From Linepithema humile (Eukaryota; Arthropoda; Insecta; Hymenoptera; Formicidae): a DNA stretch of 64,000 nucleotides. The position numbers were made by a program, and so were the translations under genes. The stretch is taken from the NCBI RefSeq assembly GCF_040581485.1, contig NC_090134.1:1302001-1366000 (forward strand), written 5' to 3'. Positions 39,801-51,335 of the stretch are shown piece after piece. Numbering within the stretch: the first letter of the stretch is position 1; every line of letters begins with the position of its first letter. The notes beneath the pieces were generated by a model. That model was not told where the DNA came from and did not search any database. It saw nothing but the letters and a program-made list of their open reading frames with translations.

Positions 39801-40566
39801 TGCGGGTTCTAAGGATTTTGTTCACAAGTAAGGAAAACAGATAATATTAATTTATTACGGATTAGAGTTACTTAATTATTATTAATTGTATCATAGTTAA
39901 AGTAGTTTTAATTAATCATGAGATTTACGTGAAATCTCCACAAAGATAAGGAGATTACGTCGCATAAATGGCTTTATAAATTTATGTCTCAATTACAGGA
40001 GGGTTTTTCCTTAAAAGAATTTTATTTATGCTTTTATTTCGTACTCTCGGCGTTTCATTCGGCCCTGTACAAGTGTGCCCTGTCCCATCGCTCTTGGGAG
40101 AGCAAGATCGAGCAGCGAGGCGGCTTGCATGGCGAATGCGAGAAATACGTTTCTACGCGGAATGGAAGTCGAGGAAATGTGAAGGGACGCTGCCGCCGCG
40201 GCGAGTTTTGTTAAAAATAAGAGCTCAAGGGACATGCAGAAATGGGAAATTATTCCGACGTCGACGTGATATTTCAACAGCTGATGCAGGGAACGCTACG
40301 AATATGCGTCTCCGGATATTGCACGATACTACATTTATATCTAAATGTACGTTATACGCTCGGCGCTCGTTGAACACGTTAAAATGATGAGGAACGATTT
40401 CTTTCGAATAAGTCTCCTTGTGTTTGGCAGAAGTATTCTGAATGTATGCGCGATCGGGGAGTTGTGCATATCTGAAAGGCACGTAACTTCTCGTTTATTA
40501 AGTTTATTTCTAAAAATCTAAAGAAAATTATATATATTTCGCAAGTAAAAATATAACCGCATCGGT
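21894..40566. other. Intronic sequence without recognised gene
   Basis: Alternating AT-rich and CpG-rich sequence with A/T homopolymers (for example 23021-23041, 25681-25712, 28465-28488, 34640-34661), a 16-base G run at 35030-35045 and a 14-base G run at 38126-38139. A hairpin with ends ATTCTCTCGAG and CTCGAGAGAGAAT lies at about 24616-24660. None of the open frames could be tied to a family, and no exon chain or RNA gene is supportable. Confidence 0.45.
29587..29812. repeat. Weak direct repeat pair, about 65 bp each
   Basis: A segment at about 29587-29652 (CGATTATTGAATTGCAGT...) resembles 29739-29812 (CAATTATTGAGCTACAAT...). Both read I-I-E-L-Q in one frame, but that frame is stopped in both. 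This may be a decayed tandem duplication; the evidence is modest. Confidence 0.3.
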
Positions 40567-40686
40567 AAGTCGTCCAGTCGTTATTGTTGTCAATAATAGT
40601 CTGGTATCTCCGCCTGGCATGCTATCTGTCTACTACAGTACGGAAATGCCAGGTTATTATTGACAACGGTTGCCACTGGATGACTT
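40567..40686 (+). ncRNA. Candidate microRNA-precursor-like hairpin, 120 nt
   Basis: Arm 40567-40612 pairs with 40641-40686 over 46 columns around a 28-nt loop. By hand count there are 36 Watson-Crick pairs, 7 G:U pairs and 3 mismatches on the + strand, with no bulge in the stem. The best-paired core TTGTCAATAATA (40588-40599) matches TATTATTGACAA opposite. Possible mature arms are near 40585-40606 (5p) and 40648-40669 (3p). The hairpin lies in intron 1 on the gene's own strand, so an intronic precursor is possible. I do not recognise it as a named insect microRNA. A short foldback transposon remnant is the main alternative. Confidence 0.5.
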
Positions 40687-42708
40687 CTCGATGTGATTGC
40701 GTATTACATTTTTATTTATAGTATATGTATGTTTCTTTAAATTTATTAAAATAAATTTTAAAAAATACATTCTTTTTAGACGCAATAGTACATTGTTTAT
40801 AAAAAAAAAAACTTGATACGTAAATAAAATAATTCTTTGTGACATTTGGCTTTATCTCAAATATTAGTAAAACAAATATTCTCTTGCATAAATGGTTCTT
40901 ATGCTGCGATATTGTTTTTATTTCTTTTTTTTTTTCTCATTAACGTAACGCAAAATTTTACTGTATGGGAAAGCCTGCTTTGTGCTGTCTCGATTTTATT
41001 TGATAAACAATGTCTTTTGATCCCCATATTTTTCGCGAATTGTAACACAATACGTTAATGCATATATTAATTGCTTTTCATTTTAATTCGATAAAAATCA
41101 AATGAAACTGTTTGTCCAATTAAAATTATGAGTAGATGTGCGCGAAAGTCGACATACGGAGGAAGCGTGTGTATTTGCATTTCGTTCGTATAAACGAATT
41201 GTCTGGAGTGCAAGAAGGGCGTATGACTAATATTTTTTACGACGCTGCGCCCCTTTAATCCGGACTTCTGGATACGCTGCTGGTGTCCAGAACAGTGCTA
41301 CCTGTACGTATCGTACGTGCCGCGGGATATACGTGATATTGGCACGCAATCCAGCCCTCTTTACCATCTCCCTCTCCCTCTCTATCTTTCTCGCGGGGGC
41401 GTGTAAAAAGAGAGTGCAGAGACCGATCAAAAGGACGTCGCGTGCCGCCCGATCGTACCGGCGCGCCCCCTTGGGTTGTGCAGCTTTTTTTTCTCATTAT
41501 TCGCATTTCAATTAACCTTGTTGTTCCCGCCAGTTTTTTTCGCCGCGCGCTATCGTGGCCGATGCCCGAGAATGGCTTGTCGCGCCCACATTTCGTCATG
41601 TTAAGATGAACAAAGTAATTTTTTTTTTTTTAATTCGCGACAGGTTTACGTGAAAAAGATTTTATATGAATAATTGTTTTTTTTTTTTTTTTTTCTTCCC
41701 TCGCACATTAGACAATATACCACATGTGGCTACCACATGTTTCAAGAAGGGTGTGTTTTGATCAGGGTGTTGCGTGTCGCGCATTCATTACGGCGCGCCG
41801 CACCACCTCTTTTTTTAATCCCGGTATAATTTAATTAAAGCCGCGGTTACTCACCTGGCGCGTGTCTAAACTTCTTTTTCTACGCTCGCGCGATTACATT
41901 TTTGAATTTATTCTGGTTCCATTACGCACGATTTGTTGTCTCGTACTATTCGAGCGAAACGGTTTCTTTCCTATCGCCCCATTTCCGAGAAACAAAGAAT
42001 TTTTGCCGTAATGGCTCGCGCAGTTGCAACAAACTTTCTCACATACCGTCGACTCGCATTGAAGTGGAAATGTCTGATTGCGCGAAGGCACGCAAAGTTT
42101 AACATCTTGTTCGATCCTGGGGCGCGTACGGGCGCCAACATGTGCTTGCCGTTTAACGCAATCAATAGAACAATTTAACAATATCAGACACAATAATGCT
42201 GATTCTTTATTAAAAAAAAAAAATAATAATTTAGAAAATAAAATTGACGTCATTACTTTGGCACGAAACGAAAAGCGAAACAAAGTAGCTGCTGACGACA
42301 AGTTTCCCGCCGATGAAATGTCCTTGAAAGAAATAAGCGACTAAATAAATTATCTGCATCGGACGTGAAAATGTATCACCTTTGTATCGTCTGGCTTGTG
42401 ATGCAACGCGGCTCCGTTATATCAGCGATATAACTTATACTTTATGCATCTGTACGATTCTCAAAACCACTTGACGAGAAGATCGTTCGGCCACTTGCGA
42501 AATATTTATGATAGTCAGGTATTACGTTACCAGCGTAATGCTTTGTTCTTGTTTATCTTATGAGGCCGTTACGAGATGACCGAGCCAAGAATTGGCAAAC
42601 GTCTCAAGCGCGACGAATATTTGCTTCTTTAACTAATAATTCTACCAAATCACTCCTTGCTTTCAAAATAAATAACAAATTGTCAATTGGATACCGCGCT
42701 TTCAAATG

Positions 42709-42732
42709 CATATATATATATATATATATATA
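42709..42732. repeat. (TA)n dinucleotide repeat
   Basis: Clean alternating TA run in intron 1. Another TA-rich palindromic patch is at 12082-12118. Confidence 0.9.
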
Positions 42733-44379
42733 AAGCTGGGTAAATCTTATTAAACACCAGAACGTACATGTTGGCTGGTAATTTAGTTTCATAACCGATT
42801 GCGATTTAACTTATTGATCGCTCGTTGAGAAAGTTTCGTCCGCGCGTCCACGTATAGCAGCGACTCAATTCGAACTATATCGGTGTATTTCGATAACTGT
42901 AAAGAGCAGTGATTACATTTTGCGGGATTCAGTTTGTCGCTGTGAGAGAGCATATGTTTTCCAAGTACTTAATGCGCGCCGGAACTCGGCAATTGCGCGT
43001 AATACGTAGTCTCGCGACGGTGTCGAGACTCAGTTTTCATCTCGGCGAAGTTTCCTTGGAAGCTGTTCGCCGTGAAAATAAATTAGTGCTGACTTGCAAA
43101 TACGGATCTCGACAAATACGGAACGGGAGAGACGGCAGAGGCGTCGGTTGTGTGCTGCTCGCGATGCACCGGCGTTTTTTTTCCTTTCTCGTCCCGATAC
43201 CGCCGTTTTCGTATTGATAAAACAGTGACCCGAGGATGGTGGTCGCCGTTCGCGAAAGGTCAAACTGTCCTAGAAACTTATATCGCGAGTGGGCGAAGTC
43301 GTCTGCATATTTTGCAGCACGGCGTTACTTTGTTAGCCTCGGACGTGTGAACGTGTCTGCTCGGGAAAGCGATGTTTGTTCAAAGAAAGAAAAAAACTAA
43401 CTCTCGTTAAATATCTATCGTCGAATACTTTGAAAGGAAAGATTAAAATATAAAAAACTGTCGCGAGAGAATAACGATTGTCTGTCACTTAACGTTGCAT
43501 TTCGCCGAATTTCAGCTTTTGAATTATTTTCTAGATGAAAGGTACTAATTATATTTCGCGACAGAAGGTTGTCTCGCTTTGTCAGTCACCAAAGCGTTAA
43601 TTTCGCGCAACAAAGACATTTTATGCGACGAAATATCACGGTGATGATCAAAATCCGGCACACCTATACTCGCGCAGCGTTCCAAAGGACAATGCACGTC
43701 CGCGCTCGAATGTTGCGGCATCGGCGCTATTTTCGCGCAATTTTCACTCATACGCGCATTAATATTTCAGATCGTAGCTTTCGCAGTAAACGGGGATAAT
43801 CAAACCAGCAGTGGCTAGGTCTTAGGAGATCATAATCGCTACGACAATAATTCGATGCACTGCAACGACAATAGAGAGAGAAAGAGAGAGAGAGAGAGAG
43901 AGGTCGCGTGCAACTAGAGAAATTGCAAATTTGTAGTCGCAAGGGAGGAATTTTCGCGTAGCAACGTAGCATGCGCTTGGTCGCTTTTCCCTATTGTTGA
44001 ATAATTTATTACGACGTCGCGGAGGCAAAGACGTTCTCTGCGACAGAGTAGCTCGTTATGCGTTGAAATTATGATTCGATATCACTGCTGCTCGCACAGC
44101 CGTTTTCCAGATCTAATAAGCGCGGATTTTCATCCGCGAAGTCGGACGAAGGTAGTTAGCGCGCTCGCGAGACTCAGTGACTTTTTCACTCTCTATTGAA
44201 GCCGGTCTGAAATTGATCAAAGAACGCCGCGCGGATGAAACGTTAATAATCGCCCGAAATCGAATGAAAAGTCACGCCCGGCCCCCGATCGTTCGCAGCG
44301 CGGCGAAACACGCGAAACACGCGTTCTATCGAGCGACGCTTTAACAAAGCTTCGCGCGTGCCGTTTGCCGGTGGTATTT

Positions 44380-44720
44380 AACTATCGCGTGGGAAGGGCC
44401 GGGGGGGAGGAAGGGGGGGCGGGGCTGAGAAAACACAAACACACGGCGAGAGACGGAGAGAAAATGAGGCGGAGAGGCGAGGCCCGACCCTCGCACTGTA
44501 TCCATTAGGAAATGAGGCATCCTGAGCTTAACGAAGTCGCGCGACTAACACTCCTCTCGCACCGCCACGCTGCTTTCTCCGCCGTGTCTTCCTACTCCCA
44601 CCCACGCTCCTCGTCTTTGCTGCGAATTACTCGCGGATTCGGATAAGCCGACCGCGGAGGCAACCGCGCTACGTGCTGCTGCTCACGCGCGCCCTTTTTC
44701 CTCGTCGCCGTCTGACGCGC
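44380..44720. other. GC-rich intronic patch with G-rich runs
   Basis: CpG- and G-rich segment containing AAGGGGGGGCGGGGC (Sp1/KLF-type GC box by sequence) at about 44412-44426, followed by purine-rich AGAGA sequence. It might be an internal regulatory island; there is no exon evidence. A 15-base C run follows at 44827-44841. Confidence 0.3.
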
Positions 44721-46903
44721 TTAATGTCGCCACGCAGGATGCCTGAGATACTCTTCGTAATTGCCTTTCCGCGAATTACTAAATAAATTCACACGCTTTG
44801 TGCGATAACGCACACGCGACTGCGTTCCCCCCCCCCCCCCCTCCTTCCCCCTCTCTCACCTTGACTGTATTATGCTGTGTTAATCATGAATGCAGCGCGT
44901 ACCGTTTTGATGCGATTCTCTTCTGATATGCCGCTGTGAATATTTCAGTGAATATTTCGCGGCGAAAGAACCGCTCGGCTCTTGGTGCGATTTCGCAATG
45001 CTTTCCGCATATTTGCAGTTTCTCGAGCACTTGCACGTATGTCGATACTCCAACATTAATATTTATATCCCATTAATATTATTGTTGCAGCTCGTAGTGT
45101 CGAGTTTTTTTTTCTGATAAAGATTAACGACCGACCGGTCATAGCGCGGCGCGCGGTAAATGATAAATCGTTGTTAGGCCAGTGGCAATTATTGCTACCG
45201 TTGTCGATGGGCTCGCCATTTACCCGGAGCGACTATTAATTAACGCGACACGGCGACACCCGACAAACACATTATTTTTTCACGGTGGATCGCTGAAAAA
45301 TCGGGCCTCTGAGCTCGACAAAAAAGTGCGGAGTTTCTCTGTGTAATCGCGACAATTCACACGGTTATCGTGTAACAGCTGTCTCTCTCTTTTTTTTTTA
45401 AATACCGATGGTATCCTCCGAATGCTCCCTGAGAATCGGACAGCAATTGATACCGTCACGAGTTATTAAGCTAATCGCGCACGCCTTGAAATATGCATAA
45501 AGGTATCACGCGGAGGACGCGCCCCCACGTCGCTAATGAAATGATCCATTACCGTGATAATCGACTTAATAATAACACTGTTCAATCATTCCCGAGAGCG
45601 ACGGACTTCGAGCTCGTTTCCCCCCCGTGTTCTTCGTCATCGAACGCCGGATTGATCGTCGATCGGGGAATTACGCCGTGTATACCGGAACACGCGGTGA
45701 TGACGCCGAAACATTAAGCGGGCGCTAAACGCTCGCGCGCGAGTCGTAATTGCGGTTAAACGTCGATCGTAGCGCGACGACGGTCGCAGCTACGCTCGCT
45801 CGATCAATCGAATGGTATTGGCGCACTCGCACTCGGTCAAGGCGGTGAAAGAAATCGTTTCTGGGTGACGGCTGTCGTCAAGGGTGATCGAAGTAGCGCG
45901 CGGTCACTTCGCAAAAAAGCAGCTCGCACGGCGGCGCCGGTTCAAGAACAGCTGTTTCTTCCGATCGATTAGATCAGATTTCTCCGGCGAGTTTTCGACG
46001 ATATTTCAAATAATCTTCTGACGGTCTCCCTCGAAAGTCGACGCGCCGGATTAGTATCTCCTGTAACGAGAAACTACGAACCGTTGAATATTCATGTGTT
46101 GTTGCTAGCTCATGTGGCATATCTGCCTTGTATGGGCAATATCGTTAACAGAGAACCGCGGTCTGGTTTCGAAAACATCGCGCTCTCTCATTTTACGGAG
46201 CGAGAGGTAAGTCGATAAGCGTGGCAATTTTGGTGCGCCGACCGGACGAAATGGCAGACTACGGAAATTCATGAAAAATTCGCGGCATCGCGGCGAAGGC
46301 CCCACACAAAGTGGGGCTTCCCGCTAATGACTCGGAAGTGTATTACCCGTCCATTCGGGACGCGTGCGCGCGCGCGTCCGAAGATAAACGGATGAATTGA
46401 GTTTCAGCCGTGGCGCTGAATGTAAATCCTGAATGGAGGCGATCTGCTTTCTCAATTATATCGCCGCGTGATTGATGAAGCCGCCCCCGATGGGTGTCCC
46501 GTCGTCCCGAAGAATAGCGACGCTTTTCTTTTGTCGCGGACTTGCCGCTCCGCGTGCATTCTCTCTCTCTCTCTCTCTTCAGGTTTATTCATAAATACGC
46601 GTGACGGGACGCTCCCAAGGAAACGATAGTCTTACCTCGGAAATCGTCTTCTCCTCGGGATGAGTTGATAAATGTAGCGAGCGATATAATATACATAGCT
46701 TGTCCCCTTATTATACCGTTATTACACAGCCGTCAAGCTTCTCGTGAAACTCGTTACGCGAATATCAATCTCGCAATAAATATCCTTACGTTTAGGCGTC
46801 TCTCGGCGTTTTCACCGAACACGGAATCGATACCCCACGTTCGCCGAAGGATCCGTCGTTAAAATATGGCGCAATAATGGCGAGCAACTTTTCGGAACTT
46901 AAC

Positions 46904-46920
46904 GGGGGGGGGGGGGGGGG
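46904..46920. repeat. 17-base poly-G run
   Basis: The longest of several G/C homopolymers in the window. Others are at 35030-35045, 38126-38139, 44827-44841 (as C), interrupted runs at 48591-48612, and 51550-51567 (as C). Confidence 0.95.
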
Positions 46921-48440
46921 AGAAAAATTTGGTGGCGTTGCGCGTCGTGCTAGTTATTCGTCATCTTTTCCGCTTCACGTGGAGACGGAAAATTTTCAAC
47001 CTGCTCCGACGTGTACGCGCGCGCGCACACACGTACACACGGCGAGACCGCGGGCGCAGTCACGTACCGCGGAAACGGGATCTCTCGGGTCTTGTTCGCC
47101 GCGTTTTCGGCTATTTTAAGGGAGACGAATCGCCGCGAGGACTAAAAGCCAATCCCGCGGCCGAAGTGTGAAGCGCGAGAGATCTCCGAGGATGATGAAC
47201 ATAAATTACTTTCGGAACATAAATTACTCTCGTCGCGGCGACGCGTCGTTTTTTACGCTTTCCGTAAATGTACTTAATGATTTTTCGGGATTTCGCTCGG
47301 TCGTGAGCGATTCGAGATTACGATCGTGCGAGCCCCTCGAACGTGAGCCACCTCGATCCTCTCCTTGGGACGTTCCCGCATTATGGGGGAAGGATATCGC
47401 TAGGGTGGAGAGAAAGAGCTACCGCAATGCAGGCAAGGGCGTTGTCAGGGGCGACCCTAGCCACCCTAAGGCCTCATTCGCGCCGCGAATGTGCGGCGAT
47501 CCGTTTGCCGAAACAGCACCCGCGCGTCCGATCGGTCTTTCGATTTCGATTCGATATATACGCCGGCCATGCGGACGTAATTCGTTTGACCGGCCGTCGA
47601 ATCGCGCTCGCCGTTCGACGACGACGCCTGTCCGCGCGTTGATACGCGCTTTCGAAAGCCGCTCTCGCCCTCTCTCGCTCGCTCTTGATTCGCATGTTTG
47701 CAGCGGAATTTCGAAACGGGACCGATGGGATTCGTCGGACTGCGATATCAATAATCGCACACAACGACACATTCTTCCCGAATCTCCGACGCGTGTAACT
47801 TCGCTCGAAAATATTCCGCACGTACGCGCTTAGTCCGCGCGTATCTTCTTGAATTCCATCGTCGCTAGTTTTTTCCTTTTCCCAGCTTTTTTTTTTTTCG
47901 CCCCCCACGGAATCTCGCCGATATGCAGAATCTGCAATTTAAAAAATGCAGCATGTCGCCTGTAATCTGGACGGCAAGGGTGATAGGATTTACGGATAGC
48001 TAATAGGACGTGAGATGTAATCCCGTTAATTCCCCGTTATGCAAATCGGGGACACGCGATTGCGTAATTGTGTTAACCCTCGGTTGAACTGCATCTACAT
48101 TTACAAGAGATACCTCGGGAGGGAAAGAGCGGTTCCTCGGATTCTAGAATTCTTCCACGTACTCCATAAGTTCCATTCGTTTTAACTGCACTCCCTGCAA
48201 TTACTTTCAATCTTTTTGTTTCCCCACATCGCTCCTTAGAAGTCTCTGCGCATATCAGCCTTGTCTCGCTTTAAATGCGGAAAGCGTAGGGAGCGCGGAG
48301 CACTAAAGGCAGACGCATACCTCCGCGTTCGTCGTTTAATTTAATTAAGAGGATTAAGTTGCAGCGGAAACAAAACGGTATTAATTCAGGCATCGGCCTG
48401 GCTCGCGCACAAGCGAATTTCCGAAAACGACGGGCGCGCG

Positions 48441-48466
48441 CGCTCGCTCGCTCGCTCGCTCGCTCG
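48441..48466. repeat. (CGCT)n tetranucleotide repeat
   Basis: About six CGCT units directly after a short GC dinucleotide run. Intronic; no function implied. Confidence 0.9.
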
Positions 48467-49149
48467 CACGCATTAATCCCCGTATTGCCGATTAAGGATT
48501 GATGGAATCCCTGACCGATTGATTATCCTTCCGTTCGTTGCGCCTGTATCTTCGTCGCTTGCGCGAATCGACATGAAGGGCGGGACGATAGGGGGGGAGG
48601 GGGGGGGAGGGGGAAGAGTCATTAACGGGCGAGTGTAGTGTGCGGTGTCGAATTATCAAGCGCCAAATCAAGCTCCGCCGGACTCGCGGGGACTAGGTAC
48701 TCTGTATTTACTCGTCCCATTAACGCCGGATTAGTGTGTGGAACGTAAACGCTCGCGTAAAATAGAGACGAGTTAATCGAATTACCATAAATCGATGGTA
48801 TCCCCTTCGGTGGCGCGTGCCCGTTTACGCTCGCGGGCAACATTAACGGCAACGTGCCGATGCACAATGGTCGGTGATGTCTTGTCTGCGTCGTCCATTG
48901 TGCGCCCGACGGGCATCTTGCGCGACCAGTTAATCCGTCGCGATTTACTTCACGATCCCGGGACAGGTCGACGCTTATTACGAAGATGACGACGCGCCTT
49001 CGTTAGGGTGGCAGCCCGATTAAATGTGATTCGGATATATTACAAAATTAAGTACTGATTTATTGCTCTATTCCGGACTTTATCGCTTCGGCGCAATTAT
49101 TTGCGGCAAATTAATATTGAAAACGGAGGTGTTGGCTTCACATACATAT

Positions 49150-49597
49150 AAATATGTATATTTGTTAATAAAATTATTTAAGAGTTATTTTTTAAAATCT
49201 TCATCAATAAATTGATACATAAAGAAACAATCAAACAACATCAACAAAATGTCAATATCATGCTGCTGCTTCAAATCCAAAATGATGTGTAGAAGAAAAG
49301 TGAAGTAAACTTATTCGATAGAATGTAAAAAAAAGAAATATAGTCCCAATAATTACATGTAATCCGTGAAAGCCTGTAGCCACAAAAAATCTTGATCCGT
49401 AAACAGAATCTGAGATTGTGAAAGGTGCTTCAATATATTCAATAAGTTGTAATGCTGAAAAGTAAATTCCTAATAAAATTGTTATTAAAAGTTTGATATA
49501 ATTCTTTCTTTATAATTATTATTTAATATAGCATGGTGAGATCATGTGATGGTTAGCCCAGAGGAAGTAGCCCAAAGTTGGTTAAATTAACCTACTT
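49150..49597 (-). pseudogene. COX3: Nuclear mitochondrial insertion (NUMT) of cox3, 3' part
   Basis: Read on the minus strand in the invertebrate mitochondrial code (TGA = Trp, ATA = Met), this gives the C-terminal part of cytochrome c oxidase subunit III. Recognisable segments, N to C, are TITWSHHA, EAPFTISDSVYGS, GFHGLHVIIGT, HHFGFEAAAWYWHFVD and a final IYWW before TAA at 49194-49192. In the nuclear code the TGA codons are stops. One missing base near 49490, in a run of T, breaks the frame between the SHH block and the rest. The upstream end fades near 49597 and the downstream limit, possibly into tRNA-Gly, is unclear. It lies about 700 bp before exon 2, antisense to the host gene, and cannot make COX3 in the nucleus. 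Confidence 0.93.
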
Positions 49598-50299
49598 TCA
49601 AAAGACATATTTAAAACAAGAAAATTAAAAAACAAATATTCCAGAATTTTTAACTATTTTTTAATCTTAATTTCTTGCAAAAAGATAGCGAAAAACTTAA
49701 TGGTTTTAGCGCCGGCATATTGTAACCGCACGAGTAGAATAAGCACAAGTAGGCGATAAAAAAAGAAAATTAACACAACTATCTCGGTACCGCAGTGTTT
49801 TTACAACTAACATCCGTAAAATATTCTATATATATAATGTCAATTCTATTGCACGCAAAATAAACAAGTTTAGAAAATAATGAAAAAATGTTATCAAGTG
49901 TATCGGGTATACAAAAAATCTATATCAAATTTATTAGTTGCTTTTGCCGATATTGAAATTTTTCCTGATATAATTGTTCTTGATATATTGGAACTTTTTG
50001 CTCAGCATTGAAGTTTAAAAAAAAATGCAGATGACAAAAGTGACGGTGCATACGAGAGTGCGCTAAATCAATTAATTGCCCCGATAATTTTTGTATCGAA
50101 ATGTTTCTCATATTCATTACTTTCAAGATGTTCTAATTTTGAATTTGTCGTTTAATATTTAAATTGAAAACATCGGTCGAAGGTGCGCAATGGTGCTAAC
50201 TTTGATAAATTAATTACCATCACGTCAACACGTTATTTCGGTCGTTCAATATAAGCGAAGAGGTGGAATAATAATGAGAAATATTTATTTTCGTTTCAG
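49598..50299. other. AT-rich end of intron 1
   Basis: AT-rich DNA between the NUMT and exon 2. A 68-residue minus-strand frame (49920-50126) is less Arg-rich than other spurious frames, but it has no recognised family and no upstream exon. The last bases carry the exon 2 polypyrimidine tract and AG. It is not clearly mitochondrial in origin. Confidence 0.5.
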
Positions 50300-50404
50300 G
50301 TCGATTTGAAGCCGCTGCGAGAGGCAACTGTCGCCGTTCCTGTGCCGAAAATCAGCGAGAAACGGAAAACCGAGGATCCCGACGCCAACAAGGATCTCAA
50401 GAAG
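50300..50404 (+). CDS. RPUSD2: Second coding exon, charged linker of the RPUSD2/RluA-like gene
   Basis: The exon has 35 codons, phase 0 at both ends, between the acceptor TTTTCGTTTCAG (AG at 50298-50299) and the donor GTAAGC at 50405. The peptide opens VDLKPLREATVAVPVPK and ends in a Lys/Glu/Asp-rich stretch closing with DLKK. Its balanced codon use and charged composition differ from the Arg-rich spurious frames around it. In RPUSD2-type proteins the region before the catalytic domain is a poorly conserved, basic/acidic linker, and this fits. It lies about 700 bp after the cox3 NUMT, across an AT-rich stretch. No recognisable domain is present; the assignment rests on splice sites, phase and the next exon. 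Confidence 0.75.
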
Positions 50405-51275
50405 GTAAGCTAACTTTGTTTGCATCGGCTGCTTGAGGAGCCATTTAATAGATTAAAGCGCAACGCTAAGATATTAAAGGGGGTTGCGTTCAAATTAGGG
50501 ACGGAACGCTCGCGCGCTTTGAACAGCGTCGTCCTATCGAGTTACAAGTTACTCCGGTATTCAGTACCTTTGGAACTTTGGACCTCTTCGCGGGAACTTG
50601 AATTAGTTGGGGAAGGTTGATCTTTGTCTCGCGCGCCAACTTTCGCGAAATCGGAATTTCTCGAGCTCTCGATCGAGAACGGTATATAACGCACCGGGCG
50701 CACTCGTGTCGCCTCCCGTGTGTCACTAAATCACCGCGCATATTCCGTGCTATCGTGGATCACCGAGTGATCCTCACGGCAGTTAACGCGTTATGCGACT
50801 ACGCCGTTAACCCGGGTGTTGCGGCTCGATGTCCATTTTCGAGCCCTCGTAACTCACAGTGCCGGTTGACGTCACGGGCGAGTTTCGGAACAGATCGTCT
50901 GTACCGTCCGTTTGTCTGTCGCGCCCTCGCGTATTTCCGTCGTTTCCGTCGATATTCGATACGTCGTGGCATCAGCCGCGAGGCACGAGCCTCATTAATC
51001 CGCCCGATGCGCTCGCTCGCTCATTAACGAAATAAACGTAGCCGTGGATGGAGAGATAGCGAGAAGCGGCATGTGCTTTGAGAAAGCCGAGTTATAGAGT
51101 TACAACAAGCGCTGCTGCTACAACGAGCACCTTTGACGACCGTTGACATTTAGCTTTGCGCGGATTACAACTTTGCCTTTTGACACGGCGGGAGTTAACG
51201 ACGTCGTGTAAGACGCGACGGGATGAAAAAGATTGTTTGCGTCTCACTTGTCGTCATCTGCGCGGAGGCTCGCCG

Positions 51276-51335
51276 AGCGACCTGCAGATTTTTCTTTTTA
51301 GAAAAATCAATGTGCAGTGGTGATCGCTTCGTCGT
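51276..51335. repeat. Small hairpin with two-part stem
   Basis: GATTTTTCT and AGAAAAATC pair around TTTT near 51287-51308, flanked by CTGCA and TGCAG. A compact structure in intron 2 of unknown role. Confidence 0.4.

Larger units (their letters stand above)
5756..50299 (+). other. Intron 1 of the RPUSD2-like gene (44,544 bp)
   Basis: The intron is bounded by the donor GTAAG and the acceptor TTTCAG, both in phase 0. It contains two of the three dispersed repeats, the CATA microsatellite, the 40.6-kb hairpin, the cox3 NUMT, several poly-G/poly-C runs and several GC-rich patches. Apart from these listed elements I see no supportable gene on either strand between 5756 and 50299. Its size leaves room for alternative first exons or nested non-coding genes that cannot be recognised by eye. 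Confidence 0.75.

Noticed and set aside
47168..47833. 221-codon + strand frame
   Set aside because: Extremely Arg- and Ser-rich with overlapping equally long antisense frames; no family resemblance and no supporting splice sites.
48622..48867. Minus-strand frame with less biased composition
   Set aside because: It begins at TTG rather than ATG, shows no family motif, and lies alone in intronic sequence; probably chance.
49920..50126. Minus-strand 68-codon frame next to the NUMT
   Set aside because: AT-rich, not mitochondrial by motif, no recognised family; an unrelated stretch until a database search says otherwise.
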